64,000 nt of DNA, taken from NCBI GenBank assembly GCA_963822955.1, contig CAWGJS010000002.1:310001-374000 (forward strand), given 5' to 3'. Shown here in pieces: positions 1 to 9,207 of this stretch; the first letter of the stretch is position 1; the number at the start of each line of letters is the position of its first letter. Under the pieces are notes generated by a model. That model saw nothing but the letters and a program-made list of their open reading frames with translations. It was not told where the DNA came from and did no database searches. The stretch is from JAJYUU01 sp963822955 (GTDB lineage Bacteria; Actinomycetota; Actinomycetes; Streptosporangiales; Streptosporangiaceae). The translations under genes were made by a program, and so were the position numbers.

Positions 1-560
1 AACGCCTCATACATGGGCCGCCATGCGGCAGGCACACGCCCGCGGACGGCGTCCAGCCGGGCCAGGGTCACTGGTCCGGCTACCGCCGGGTGTCGCGGCG
101 ACATGCCGGCCGTCGCGCCGGGCGTGACCGTCACGTCGTGCAGCAACCCGAGCGTCATCCCAAGCGCCCGAAGCTGGTTGAGCGTCGGGCGCAGCATGGT
201 GCCGGGAACGACGGACGTCGCCCAGCTCAGCCACTGGCCCGCGACGCCGATCAGCTCGCCGGTCCGGGTCCGCACCGGCCGGGGCGCGGGATATCGGGCG
301 GACTCGAGGCGCGCGAGCGTGAGTGCGCGTCCGAGCAGCCAGTCCGTCATGACCTCGTTACCGGGGCCACGGGAATTTTCTGGCACGGGCGCATCCGCCC
401 GGAACGCACGGATGATCTGGCCGGGCCCGGTTGGCAGGGTCAGCCGGTAGGTAACGCGAAGCTCATGCGCCGAGCCCGCCACCGTGCAGATGTCCACTGG
501 CCGGACCGACCGCTCGTGATACTCATCCAGCAGCCGTCCGACTAGCGCTGCATCAGTCAC
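1..560 (-). CDS. Phosphotransferase (APH/choline kinase-like), partial
   Basis: This is an open frame that runs off the left edge, so its C-terminus is missing. It begins with GTG at 560, which overlaps the TGA of the upstream zinc-ribbon gene (GTGA), so the two are probably translationally coupled. About 186 codons are visible without a stop. The segment around residues 105-125 (LGMTLGLLHD preceded by a Leu/Arg-rich helix) resembles the helix before the catalytic loop in aminoglycoside phosphotransferase-type kinases. The catalytic HxD and DFD motifs would lie outside the window, so the kinase assignment is family-level and the substrate is unknown. It could instead be a non-catalytic member of the fold. 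Confidence 0.6.
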   Translation of the reverse strand, partial: MTDAALVGRLLDEYHERSVRPVDICTVAGSAHELRVTYRLTLPTGPGQIIRAFRADAPVPENSRGPGNEVMTDWLLGRALTLARLESARYPAPRPVRTRTGELIGVAGQWLSWATSVVPGTMLRPTLNQLRALGMTLGLLHDVTVTPGATAGMSPRHPAVAGPVTLARLDAVRGRVPAAWRPMYEA

Positions 561-910
561 GACATCGCGTACGGCGGTCGCTGCCTGCTTGGCCCGAGTA
601 CTCTCGCGAGCGCGCGCTCGACCTCATCGGCCAGGTCCGCCGCGGTCTGGTCGGTGCTCCTGCCGTCACCAACGCTCGCCTCAGCCGGCTGGCCGACTGT
701 ACCGCAGTCGCGGCACTCGACCTCGCCGAGCCGCCGGACCAGGTGAATGCTGCCGCACGTCTGGCAGCGGTCCAGCTCAGTCGTCCAGTCGGCGGCCACC
801 TGGCAATCCGGGCAGATGAGGACCTGACGATCCCCGCGCACGCCTCGTCGCCAGGGGCTTTCGCCCCGGTCAGGGTCGACCTGCCGTATTCCGCACCGAT
901 AGCAGGGCAT
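557..910 (-). CDS. Double zinc-ribbon protein
   Basis: A 117-residue protein with eight cysteines in four CxxC knuckles: C3/C6 with C33/C36, and C49/C52 with C66/C69. This suggests two zinc-ribbon modules. The C-terminal third is acidic and helical with no cysteines. No catalytic domain is visible, so the protein is more likely an adaptor or nucleic acid/protein-binding factor. Its stop overlaps the GTG start of the downstream phosphotransferase-like gene, so the pair forms an operon. Its function is not recognised. Confidence 0.75.
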   Translation of the reverse strand: MPCYRCGIRQVDPDRGESPWRRGVRGDRQVLICPDCQVAADWTTELDRCQTCGSIHLVRRLGEVECRDCGTVGQPAEASVGDGRSTDQTAADLADEVERALARVLGPSRQRPPYAMS

Positions 911-972
911 CCAGCCTGTCCCGATTCTGCCGGGCTGCCAGGAACTATCGCATCGCCAGACCAGCTGAGAAG

Positions 973-1434
973 CTAGTCCAGCTCAGCGAGGGCCTTCTGG
1001 TAGTCGGCGATCTCTCGTGCCTGCGGGATGGGGTTGACAACCTTCCACCGCACCACGCCGTTCTTGTCGATGATGAACGTTCCCCGAGTGGCGACGCCCA
1101 TGTTGTCATCGAAGACACCGTAGGCCCTGGCGACCTCGCCATGCGGCCAGAAGTCGGCGAGCATTGTGAAATCGAAATGTTCGCGATCAGCCCATGTCCG
1201 CAGCGCGTACATCGAGTCCACCGACACCGTCAGCAACTCGACGTCATCGCGGGTGACTTCAGGGAAGTCGTCCCGCATCGCGCACATCTCACTGCTGCAG
1301 ACGCCGCTGAACGCCAGCGGGTAGAAGACAAGCACGACATTCTTCTTGCCGCGGAAGCCGGACAGGGCCACCCGGTTGCCGTGCTGGTCTTTGAGCTCGA
1401 AGTCAGGGGCCTGATCGCCGACTTCCACCGACAT
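973..1434 (-). CDS. ahpE: Peroxiredoxin, AhpE type
   Basis: A 153-residue thiol peroxidase of the one-Cys AhpE/BCP group, the same length as mycobacterial AhpE. The peroxidatic cysteine is C46 in the PLAFSGVC motif (residues 39-46), and the adjoining Pro and Ser of the active site are present. A second cysteine (C51) lies five residues on, which is not the usual resolving position and could be oddly reactive. The stretch DFWPHGEVARAYGVF and the RGTFIID strand match the AhpE family. It would reduce peroxides and peroxynitrite in the cytosol. It lies downstream of DUF3052 with a strong hairpin between them, so it may have its own promoter. Confidence 0.93.
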   Translation of the reverse strand: MSVEVGDQAPDFELKDQHGNRVALSGFRGKKNVVLVFYPLAFSGVCSSEMCAMRDDFPEVTRDDVELLTVSVDSMYALRTWADREHFDFTMLADFWPHGEVARAYGVFDDNMGVATRGTFIIDKNGVVRWKVVNPIPQAREIADYQKALAELD

Positions 1435-1496
1435 GAACTGATCCTCTCAGCGAGCTTCTGGGGAACGGAGCCACAGACGCGGCTCGCCGGGCACCC

Positions 1497-1516
1497 GCGG
1501 CCGGGGACCCGGCCGC
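1497..1516 (-). terminator. GC-rich hairpin between the DUF3052 gene and ahpE
   Basis: An 8-bp perfect stem (GCGGCCGG paired with CCGGCCGC) with a four-base loop lies about 85 nt after the DUF3052 stop and 60 nt before ahpE. There is no U-tract, as is common in high-GC actinomycetes. It may end the DUF3052 transcript or separate the two genes. The structure is seen, but the terminator function is inferred. Confidence 0.45.
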
Positions 1517-1602
1517 TTCCCCGATGCGACTTAGTGTGTCATCACCGTCTGGGCGGCAAGAACCGCAGGTCCAGGTCAGCCGTAACTCGGGAGGCAGCGA
1601 CG

Positions 1603-2031
1603 TCAGCGGCGCGCCTTCGGTGCCACCAGCCGGGAGGCTGACCAGTCGCGCCCGGCGCTGACCGTAGAGGTCTGGGATAGGCCGGCCGTCGGCGCGGCCT
1701 CCCCGATCTCGCTGGGCTCGACGTGCCCGTCCCGCCCGGTCTTGGGCGTGAGCAGCAAGATGTAGCCGCCGTCCGCGAGCGGAGTGAGCGCATCTACCAG
1801 GGCGTCGACCAGATCCCCGTCGCCGTCGCGCCACCACAGCAGTACGCCGTCCACGACGTCGTCATAGTCCTCGTCGACGAGTTCGGCGCCTTCCAGGGCT
1901 ACGACGGAGTCGCGCAGCGCCTCGTCGCAGTCGTCGTCGTACCCGATCTCCTGCACCACGTGGCCGGGCTTGATGCCAAGCCTTTCCGCCAGGTCACGCT
2001 GATCCTGCGCCTGGCCCGCGGTCGCGCTCAC
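1603..2031 (-). CDS. DUF3052 family protein
   Basis: A 142-residue protein of the actinobacterial DUF3052 family. The start chosen is GTG at 2031 because AGGAGG sits six bases upstream; the frame remains open for 20 more codons but those have no ribosome site. The protein has an AERLGIKPGHVVQEIGYDDD core followed by a very acidic Asp-rich stretch and the hydrophobic strand GYILLLTPKTGRDG. Its molecular function is not established. It is divergent from aceE, and in streptomycetes the two genes are also neighbours. Confidence 0.85.
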   Translation of the reverse strand: MSATAGQAQDQRDLAERLGIKPGHVVQEIGYDDDCDEALRDSVVALEGAELVDEDYDDVVDGVLLWWRDGDGDLVDALVDALTPLADGGYILLLTPKTGRDGHVEPSEIGEAAPTAGLSQTSTVSAGRDWSASRLVAPKARR

Positions 2032-2512
2032 TGAAGTCCTCCTGATCCTTCCCGCCCCAGCTGAGGACCGAACCCCTAGATCTCGGCACATGCCCAGGTC
2101 TGGGTCCGGCTACACAGCCGCTGCGCGTTGTCGCTGCTCTTGATGGCACAGTTCACACTGGGTCGGCGCGGTGCGCAAGTCACAATTAATGCTTAGCGCG
2201 AAATCCCCTCCTCAGCAGGCCATCCAGACGGCTCTGGCGCGCCTGCGGTAGCTTGTTATCGGCCTATACGCGCCTTATGCGACGCCAATCGGCGGTGGCA
2301 CGCGTCCCCGGCCCAGGCTGGTTACCGGCCGGTAGAGATGCGTTCGCCGGCAGTACAGGCGAGAATTGAGGCAGCACCACCCGACTGGACGCGGCCAACG
2401 GCGGCTGCGTCTGCCAATCACGTGGCGTGCAGCGCCGCCCGCCCGAGCCCGGACTCTCCTCGCGGACACCGGTGCGAGCCGGCTGCCCGCCCCGCGGAAT
2501 GTGAGGAATCCC
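2032..2512. other. Intergenic region between the DUF3052 gene and aceE
   Basis: About 480 bases without a convincing gene. It separates the divergent DUF3052 and aceE genes and should hold both promoters. Around 2185-2200 there is a locally AT-rich patch containing TTAATGCTTAGC that could hold a -10 element, but no well-spaced -35 is clear. The right part stays open in the aceE frame from 2366 but is Pro/Arg-rich and unlike AceE proteins, so it is treated as leader. Confidence 0.5.
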
Positions 2513-5305
2513 GTGGCCTCCGGACGCCAGCGTTTTTCCATCATCAGCGACGGACTGCCCACCCAGCTCCCGGACATCGATCCGGATGAGACCAGGGAGT
2601 GGCTCGAGTCCTTCGATGACGTCGTCCGGACGCATGGCCGGACCCGCGCCCGCTATGTCATGCTCCGACTGCTTGAGCGCGCTCGCGAGCAGCAGGTCGG
2701 CGTCCCCGGCCTGCGCAGCACGGATTACATCAACACGATTCCGCCCGAGCGTGAGCCGTGGTTTCCCGGCGACGAGTATGTGGAACGCCGCATACGGGCA
2801 TATATACGGTGGAACGCCGCAATTATGGTCAGCCGCGCTAACCGGCCCGGTCTTGGTGTGGGCGGCCACATCGCTACCTACGCCTCGGCCGCCAGCCTCT
2901 ACGAGGTCGGCTTCAACCACTTCTTCCGCGGCAAGGACCACGGCGAGTCAGGCGACCAGGTGTTCTTCCAGGGCCATGCTGCCCCCGGCATCTATGCCCG
3001 TGCCTTCCTGGAGGGCCGGCTCACCGAGGAGCAGCTGAACGGCTTCCGGCAGGAGCTGTCCCATCCCGGCGGCGGCCTGCCGTCCTACCCGCACCCGCGG
3101 CTGATGCCCGATTTCTGGGAGTTCCCGACGGTCTCCATGGGACTGTCGGCGATCAACGCCGTCTACCAGGCCCGGTTCAACCGGTACCTGCTGGCCCGCG
3201 AGCTGAAGGACACCAGCCGCTCGCACGTCTGGGCCTTCCTCGGTGACGGTGAGACCGACGAGCCTGAGGTCCGCGGCGCCATCGCACTGGCCGCCCGCGA
3301 GGAGCTCGACAATCTCACCTTCGTGATCAACTGCAACCTCCAGCGGCTGGACGGGCCGGTCCGCGGCAACGGCAAGATCATCCAGGAGCTCGAGGCGTCA
3401 TTCCGCGGCGCCGGCTGGAACGTGATCAAGGTGATCTGGGGTCGCGACTGGGATCCGCTGCTGGCCAAGGACACCGACGGCGCGCTGGTCAACAAGATGA
3501 ACACCACCCCGGACGGCCAGTTCCAGACCTACGCCGTCGAGTCCGGTGCCTACACCAGGGAGAGCTTCTTCGGCGGCGACCCGCGGCTGCGGGCCATGGT
3601 GGAGCACCTGTCCGACGACGAGATCCGCAACCTGTCCCGCGGCGGGCACGACTACCGCAAGGTGTACGCCGCATTCAAGGCCGCGACCGAGCACGTCGGC
3701 CAGCCGACGGTGATCCTGGCTCATACGATCAAGGGCTGGACCCTCGGTCCCGACTTCGAGGCCCGCAACGCTACCCACCAGATGAAGAAGCTGACGGTGG
3801 CCGAGCTCAAGGAGTTCCGCGACCGGCTGTACCTGGAAATCCCGGACGCGGCACTGGAGGCAGAGCTTCCGCCTTACTACCACCCGGGCGAGAAGTCAGA
3901 CGAGATCCAGTACATGCGCGAGCGCCGGGCCGCGCTCGGCGGTTACCTGCCGAGGCGGGTAGTACGGGCCAGGACCCTGGAGTTGCCCGCCGATTCGGCC
4001 TACGACGAGCTGCGCCGCGGCTCGGGCAAGCAGGCCGTCGCCACTACGATGGCGTTCGTCCGGCTGCTCAAGGACCTGATGAAGGATGCGGGAATCGGCG
4101 ACCGGTTCGTGCCGGTGATCCCGGACGAGGCCCGCACGTTCGGCATGGACTCGCTGTTCCCGACCGCGAAGATCTATGACCCGCACGGGCAGACCTACGA
4201 GGCTGTCGACCGCAACCTGCTGCTGTCCTACAAGGAGTCCAGCCGCGGGCAGATCCTGCACGAGGGCATCAGCGAGGCCGGCGCGATGGCGTCCACCACG
4301 GCCGCCGGGACCGCGTACGCCACTCACGGCACGCACATGATCCCCGTCTACATCTTCTACTCGATGTTCGGATTCCAGCGGACCGGCGACCAGATGTGGC
4401 TGATGGGCGACCAGCTTGGCCGCGGCTTCCTGCTCGGCGCCACAGCCGGGCGGACCACGCTGACGGGCGAGGGCCTGCAGCACAACGACGGCCACTCGGT
4501 GCTGCTTGCCTCGGTCAGCCCGGCCTGCGTCAGCTACGACGCGGCCTGGGCCTACGAGCTGGCCGTCATCGTCAAGGATGCACTGCGCCGCATGTACGGC
4601 TCCACCGACGAGCACCCCGACGGCGAGGACATCTTCTATTACCTGACGGTCTACAACGAGCCGTACGTGCAGCCCGCTGAGCCGGCCGACTACGAGGGCG
4701 GCAGCGCAGCGCTCGAGCGCGACGTCCTGCGCGGCCTCTACAGGTACGCGGCTCCTCCCCAGCTGAGCGGGGAGGCGGCCGCGCAGGCCGCGGTTGCTTC
4801 GACGACTGGTGAGCACCTGGAGGCGCAGATCATGGCCTCGGGAGTGGCACTGCGGTGGGCACTCGACGCGCAGCGGCTCCTGGCCGAGGACTGGGGCGTC
4901 CGCGCAGGCGTATGGTCGGCGACGTCCTGGACCGAGCTCCGGCGCGAGGCACTGCGCTGCGACGAATGGAACATGCTGCAGCCCGAGGGCGAGCAGCGAG
5001 TCCCGTATGTGACGCGGGCACTTGACGGTCACCCGGGACCGGTCGTCGCTGTCAGCGACTGGATCCGGGCCGTGCCGGACCAGATCGCGCGCTGGGTGCC
5101 GTCGCCGTTTACCTCGCTCGGCACCGACGGCTGGGGCTTCTCCGACACTCGCCCGGCCGCACGGCGCTTCTTCCACGTCGACGCGGAGTCGATCACCGTA
5201 TCCGTGCTGGGCCAGCTGGCCCGGCAGGGCGACGTCAAGCCGGAAGCCGTGGCCCAGGCAATCGCCAAGTACCACCTGGACCTCGACGTAAGCGAAGCAC
5301 TGTAG
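2513..5305 (+). CDS. aceE: Pyruvate dehydrogenase E1, homodimeric type
   Basis: A 930-residue thiamine-diphosphate enzyme that decarboxylates pyruvate and acetylates the lipoyl group of E2. The GTG at 2513 was chosen because the family sequence (SIISDGLPTQLPDID) begins right after it and a GAGGAA ribosome site lies just upstream. The ThDP/Mg motif GDGETDEPE ends in NCNLQRLDGPVRGNGK at about residues 240-285. The C-terminal transketolase halves follow with RTFGMDSLFP and the EGLQHNDGHS loop. The length is full for AceE. The E2 and E3 partners are not adjacent; a candidate lpdA-sucB pair lies 44 kb away. The next gene begins 13 bases after the stop and may be co-transcribed. Confidence 0.95.
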   Translation: MASGRQRFSIISDGLPTQLPDIDPDETREWLESFDDVVRTHGRTRARYVMLRLLERAREQQVGVPGLRSTDYINTIPPEREPWFPGDEYVERRIRAYIRWNAAIMVSRANRPGLGVGGHIATYASAASLYEVGFNHFFRGKDHGESGDQVFFQGHAAPGIYARAFLEGRLTEEQLNGFRQELSHPGGGLPSYPHPRLMPDFWEFPTVSMGLSAINAVYQARFNRYLLARELKDTSRSHVWAFLGDGETDEPEVRGAIALAAREELDNLTFVINCNLQRLDGPVRGNGKIIQELEASFRGAGWNVIKVIWGRDWDPLLAKDTDGALVNKMNTTPDGQFQTYAVESGAYTRESFFGGDPRLRAMVEHLSDDEIRNLSRGGHDYRKVYAAFKAATEHVGQPTVILAHTIKGWTLGPDFEARNATHQMKKLTVAELKEFRDRLYLEIPDAALEAELPPYYHPGEKSDEIQYMRERRAALGGYLPRRVVRARTLELPADSAYDELRRGSGKQAVATTMAFVRLLKDLMKDAGIGDRFVPVIPDEARTFGMDSLFPTAKIYDPHGQTYEAVDRNLLLSYKESSRGQILHEGISEAGAMASTTAAGTAYATHGTHMIPVYIFYSMFGFQRTGDQMWLMGDQLGRGFLLGATAGRTTLTGEGLQHNDGHSVLLASVSPACVSYDAAWAYELAVIVKDALRRMYGSTDEHPDGEDIFYYLTVYNEPYVQPAEPADYEGGSAALERDVLRGLYRYAAPPQLSGEAAAQAAVASTTGEHLEAQIMASGVALRWALDAQRLLAEDWGVRAGVWSATSWTELRREALRCDEWNMLQPEGEQRVPYVTRALDGHPGPVVAVSDWIRAVPDQIARWVPSPFTSLGTDGWGFSDTRPAARRFFHVDAESITVSVLGQLARQGDVKPEAVAQAIAKYHLDLDVSEAL

Positions 5306-5318
5306 CGGCGCGCAGTCG

Positions 5319-6536
5319 ATGAGCCACCGGCTGCGGATGAGCACAGAGATCGGCAACTGGCTCATCGACCTGCGCTCATCGCAGGCCGCCGTGGCGGCAG
5401 AGGTCGGCGCGGCGCTAGCTGCCGCCCTGCACTCTGACAACGTGACCGGCCTGGCATTCGTCAGCGATCTCGGGACGCCGGAGCCCGTTGAGCCAGGCGA
5501 CGGGGTCGCAGCCGTGGATGTGGCCTATCAGGATCTGCTGGACGGGCTCGGGTTGCTGCGCCAGCAGTCCGCCGAGGCTGGCTCATTCCGAACTACCTCC
5601 CGAGTGCGGATTAGCCCGGCGGGTTCGCGCCCACTGCCATGGACCACCGAGGAGATTGCGCAAGCCCGTCAGCGCGAGGCGGAGCTGACAGCGCGCAGTC
5701 AGCGGTGGCAGCGGGACGTTGACGCATTCCGGGCCAGGAAGGAAGCGGTCAAGGCCAGCTACACGGCAGCCTCGGCCGCCAGGGACATCCAGCGGGCGAT
5801 CATTGCGTCCGAAGAAGCGCTCGGCGGCGTCGGCCTCGGCGACGCAAGAGCTGGACTGCCCGAAGCCAGCGAGGCGGAGGCTGAGCTTGCCGCCGCCGAA
5901 CAGGCCCTGAGCGCCGCGACCGCCGGGCTCCGCGATCTGCTCGCCGAAGCCGCGATGCTCCGCCGGGGTCTTCGCAGCGGACTTAGCGCGGACGGCAGCC
6001 CGCCGGACTCCGAGCCCGGCGTCACTGCGGGACTGCTGGAGCTGCGCGTGTGCCCGTTCGCGGCTGACGTCCGGCTGCTATGTGCCATGGAGCCGGCCGG
6101 CACGCTGACACTCCTCGCCGTGCTGGAGGGTGAGGCGGCAGTAAGCAGTTACCGTGCCCGTGCGGTCGGCCTGGCCGGCGATCTGCTCGCGGAGATCCGA
6201 GCCGAGGGCTGGCCGGCCGAGATCGGCGAGGTTGCATTCACCGATGCGGAGACGTTCCTGCAGAAGTCCTTTCCAGACCTGATCAGCTACATCTCAGCGC
6301 GTTCAGCCGCGCTGGCGGCCGCCGTCACGATCGCCGGCCTGCGCCGCCACTACCAGCTCAGTCTCGCCGACACCGCCGCAGCTGCCGGCCTGAGCGAGTC
6401 GGCCCTCTGGAAGCTCGAGACGAGCGACCTGCGGTTCGCGCGCCTCGACGACGTGGCGGCATACGTCCGGGCGCTGGGGGCCCGGCTCGAGCTCACCACC
6501 GATCTGGGCGACGGCCAGGCGCGGCTGCTGTTCTGA
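5319..6536 (+). CDS. Putative split-HigB / HigA-type HTH fusion protein
   Basis: A 405-residue protein that starts 13 bases after aceE; ATG at 5337 is an equally plausible start and neither has a strong ribosome site. Four regions are visible. Residues about 8-50 (EIGNWLIDL followed by a helix) resemble the first helices of HigB/Gp49-type RelE toxins. Residues about 105-220 are Ala/Glu/Arg-rich and probably coiled coil. Residues about 236-295 (LLELRV, VRLLCAMEP, LTLLAVLEG) resemble the remaining strands and last helix of HigB. Residues about 305-405 carry an XRE-type HTH ending in LGARLEL, as HigA-like antitoxins do. It may be a self-contained toxin-antitoxin-like regulator. The homology is inferred from pattern, and an ordinary HTH regulator with unknown N-terminus is the alternative. 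Confidence 0.55.
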   Translation: MSHRLRMSTEIGNWLIDLRSSQAAVAAEVGAALAAALHSDNVTGLAFVSDLGTPEPVEPGDGVAAVDVAYQDLLDGLGLLRQQSAEAGSFRTTSRVRISPAGSRPLPWTTEEIAQARQREAELTARSQRWQRDVDAFRARKEAVKASYTAASAARDIQRAIIASEEALGGVGLGDARAGLPEASEAEAELAAAEQALSAATAGLRDLLAEAAMLRRGLRSGLSADGSPPDSEPGVTAGLLELRVCPFAADVRLLCAMEPAGTLTLLAVLEGEAAVSSYRARAVGLAGDLLAEIRAEGWPAEIGEVAFTDAETFLQKSFPDLISYISARSAALAAAVTIAGLRRHYQLSLADTAAAAGLSESALWKLETSDLRFARLDDVAAYVRALGARLELTTDLGDGQARLLF

Positions 6537-6620
6537 GGCCGAACAAATCCGACGCTGCCGTCGCGGCGGGCTGTGCCATATCGTTAGCGCCGTGACCGCC
6601 GCCGACCGCTCGCAACCCTG

Positions 6621-7925
6621 ATGCGGGTCGGTGCGCCGGCAGCGCTGCGGCCGCTGCGCTACCGCAGTTTCGCGGTGCTCTGGACTGGCAGCCTCGTGTC
6701 CAACGTCGGCAGCTGGATGCAGACTGTCGCCGTCGGCGCCCTGGTGATCTCGCGAACGGGCCAGCCGAGCTGGGCCGTCCTCGTGGCGGCTGGCGCATTC
6801 CTGCCGATCGGCCTGCTGTCGCCAATTGGGGGCGCGCTGGCGGACCGGCTGCCCCGCCAGCGCGTGATCGCTACCGGGAACTTCGCGGCGGGCCTCATCG
6901 CCGCGGCGATCGCAGCGCTGGTAGCGGCTGGGCATGATGACCCGTACGGCCTCCTGGCGCTGGTCACGGCGCAGGGCGCGGTGTCCGCCCTGATCGGGCC
7001 GTTTACTCAGGCAATCCTGCCTGACCTGGTCCCCCGGTCGGAGTTCCTGGCAGCTAGCTCGCTGAACTCGGCGCAGTGGAACGCGGGCCGCATCATCGGG
7101 CCGGCGCTCGCCGGAGCGGTCATCGCCGCCTTTGGCTACGCCGCGAGCTTTATCGCGAACGCGGTGTCCTTCCTCGCCGTCGTCGCCGCCGTGCTGTGCA
7201 TCCGGCTCGCTCCGCCGCCTGGCAGCCATACGCGACTGATCAGCTCCATGCGGGACGGCCTGCGCGCAGCATGGGCACAGGCGTCCTGCCGGGCGGCAAT
7301 CGTCACCATCGGGGTGGTGGCGTTCGTGGCCGCGCCGTTCATTGCCCTCGTGCCGGCCGAAGCGCTCAGCCTCTCCCGGCACGTTGCCGCCGCCACCGCG
7401 GCGCTCACCACCGCTCAGGGCGCTGGCGCAGTGGCCGGGGCGCTGATCCTGCCGCCGCTGGCGCTGCGTATCGGCCGTGGCCGGACCCTCGCCTGCAGCC
7501 TGGCGCTCCTGCCGGTTGCGCTGGCCGGTTACGGATCTTCGCGGTCGCTGTGGCTGGCGGTGCTGGCGCTCTTCGTCGTCGGACTCGTCTATATGGGCGT
7601 GCTGGCCGGACTGCAGACCGTGGTGCAGTTGCACGCCCCGGCTGCATACCGCGGCCGCGTCCTGAGCCTCTTCCTGGTGGCGCTTGGCGTGGCCTATCCG
7701 ATCGGCGCGCTGGTCCAGGGACCGGTAGCCGATCACATTGGTGTCGGCTGGACCACCGTCGCGGCCGCCCTGGTGCTAGCCATGACGTGCCTGCTGACTG
7801 CATGGCGGTGGCCCGGCTTTGTCCGGGCCGTGACGGCGGCCGAGCCCGGAGGCGGCTCGGACGATGCCGTCCCCGGACTGGCCGGCGAAGCCGAGCCCGC
7901 AGGTGAGCCGGCCGGGGCCGGTTAG
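6621..7925 (+). CDS. MFS transporter (EntS/MFS_3-like)
   Basis: A 434-residue major facilitator of the EntS-like MFS_3 group. It opens with LRPLRYRSFAVLWTGSLVSN and has about eleven to twelve hydrophobic segments. The loop GGALADRLPRQRV after the second/third helix is the MFS motif A (G-x-x-x-D-R). The C-terminal 35 residues are Gly/Glu/Ala-rich and hydrophilic. Members export siderophores, drugs or secondary metabolites. No substrate can be assigned from context: it sits between the HTH fusion gene and fasR. An ATG at 6621 begins the frame and family homology starts almost at once. Confidence 0.85.
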   Translation: MRVGAPAALRPLRYRSFAVLWTGSLVSNVGSWMQTVAVGALVISRTGQPSWAVLVAAGAFLPIGLLSPIGGALADRLPRQRVIATGNFAAGLIAAAIAALVAAGHDDPYGLLALVTAQGAVSALIGPFTQAILPDLVPRSEFLAASSLNSAQWNAGRIIGPALAGAVIAAFGYAASFIANAVSFLAVVAAVLCIRLAPPPGSHTRLISSMRDGLRAAWAQASCRAAIVTIGVVAFVAAPFIALVPAEALSLSRHVAAATAALTTAQGAGAVAGALILPPLALRIGRGRTLACSLALLPVALAGYGSSRSLWLAVLALFVVGLVYMGVLAGLQTVVQLHAPAAYRGRVLSLFLVALGVAYPIGALVQGPVADHIGVGWTTVAAALVLAMTCLLTAWRWPGFVRAVTAAEPGGGSDDAVPGLAGEAEPAGEPAGAG

Positions 7926-7970
7926 CGTCGCGTGTCCATCGCACTCAGCCGAGCATGGCACGCTGAGTGC

Positions 7971-9197
7971 ATGGCAGTGAAGGCTGGCAGCAGCGGCGGC
8001 ACCCACGGCCAGCCGGCCCGCCCGCGCGGCCGGGTTCGTGATGACACCATCGACCGGCTCGAGGCCTCGATGGGCGCGCTCGGCACTGCCGCCATGCAGT
8101 CCATGGACCGGGAGCTGCCCTGGTTCCGCGCCATGTCGGCCGAGAACAGGTCCTGGCTCGGCCTGGTCGCGCAGGCCGGCGTTGCGGCCTTCGTCGACTG
8201 GATCAAGCATCCGGAACGCACGCGGCCCGCCGTCGCAGGTGAGGTATTCGGCACCGCGCCGAGAGAACTGGCACGGGCGGTGACCCTGCAGCAGGCCGTT
8301 GAGATGGTCCGGGTCATCGTCGATGTGGTGGAATCCCAGGTCGATCAGCTTGCGGCACCGGGCGGCGAGGCCGAGCTGCGCGAGGCGGTGCTGCGCTACA
8401 CCCGTGAGATCGCGTTCGGAACGGCGCAGGTGTACGCGCGGAATGCCGAGGCGCGCGGCGCCTGGGATGCACGGCTGGAGGCGCTGGTCGTCGAGTCGCT
8501 GGTCCGCGGCGAGGTGGACGACAGCGTGCAGTCCTGGGCATCGGCGCTGAACTGGTCGTTCAGCCCGGTCACGGTGATCGCGGGGTCGGCCGGTCCCAAT
8601 CCGGCCGGCCGTACCGAGACCGAGGGCCTGATCGACGAGTTCCGCCTGCTGGCCCGGCGAGCGCGGCTCGACCTGCTGGCCGGCGTCCACGGCAACCGCC
8701 TGGTTCTGGTCGTCGGCGGAGCCACCGATCCGCTCGAGGCGGCCCGCCACTTCGTCGGCCGGTTCGGCCCCGGCCCGGTCGTCGTGGGGCCAGCCGCTGC
8801 TGACCTGCAATCCGCGGTCGCCTCTGCCGGGGCTGCGCTGGCCGGCCTACGCGCCGCTCTCGGCTGGCCGGAGGCGCCGCGGCCGGTCCTTGCCGGCGAC
8901 CTGCTGCCCGAGCGCGCCCTGGACGGCGACGAGTCGGCCCGCGCCGCTCTCGTCGAGGAGGTCTACGAGCCGCTCATGCGAGGTGGCGCGGCACTGCTCG
9001 ACACCGTGATGGCCTACCTCGAGCAGGGCAACTCGCTCGAGGCCACCGCGCGGCTGCTGTTCGTGCACCCGAATACCGTCCGGTACCGGCTGCGCCGGGT
9101 GACCGAGCTCACCGGGATCACACCGGGCGACGGGCGGGGCGGCTTCACGCTCTGGACCGCGGTGATTCTGGGGCGCCTGGCGCACAAGCGAACATAA
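7971..9197 (+). CDS. fasR: PucR-type regulator of fatty acid synthesis
   Basis: A 408-residue regulator of the PucR/CdaR family. The C-terminal domain (about 340-405) holds the HTH_30 motif, with MAYLEQGNSLEATARLLFVH and NTVRYRLRRV for DNA recognition. The N-terminal two thirds form the family's sensor and GGDEF-like region. Its place directly upstream of fabD matches streptomycete FasR, which activates the fabDHF operon. ATG at 7971 is preferred over 7932 because the earlier residues are not family-like. It is separated from fabD by 86 bases containing two direct repeats that are candidate binding sites. Confidence 0.88.
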   Translation: MAVKAGSSGGTHGQPARPRGRVRDDTIDRLEASMGALGTAAMQSMDRELPWFRAMSAENRSWLGLVAQAGVAAFVDWIKHPERTRPAVAGEVFGTAPRELARAVTLQQAVEMVRVIVDVVESQVDQLAAPGGEAELREAVLRYTREIAFGTAQVYARNAEARGAWDARLEALVVESLVRGEVDDSVQSWASALNWSFSPVTVIAGSAGPNPAGRTETEGLIDEFRLLARRARLDLLAGVHGNRLVLVVGGATDPLEAARHFVGRFGPGPVVVGPAAADLQSAVASAGAALAGLRAALGWPEAPRPVLAGDLLPERALDGDESARAALVEEVYEPLMRGGAALLDTVMAYLEQGNSLEATARLLFVHPNTVRYRLRRVTELTGITPGDGRGGFTLWTAVILGRLAHKRT

Positions 9198-9207
9198 CTT
9201 GTAGACT

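Noticed and set aside
2366..2512. Upstream extension of AceE by 49 residues
   Set aside because: The segment is Arg/Pro-rich, unlike AceE N-termini, and has no ribosome site, while GTG 2513 has one.
3896..5440. A 514-codon open frame on the minus strand inside aceE
   Set aside because: It is the antisense shadow of a strongly conserved enzyme in high-GC DNA, has no family resemblance and no ribosome site.
6303..7736. A 477-codon minus-strand frame opposite the MFS gene
   Set aside because: Its composition (Arg/Gln/His-rich) is that of a shadow frame, and the plus strand encodes a clear transporter.
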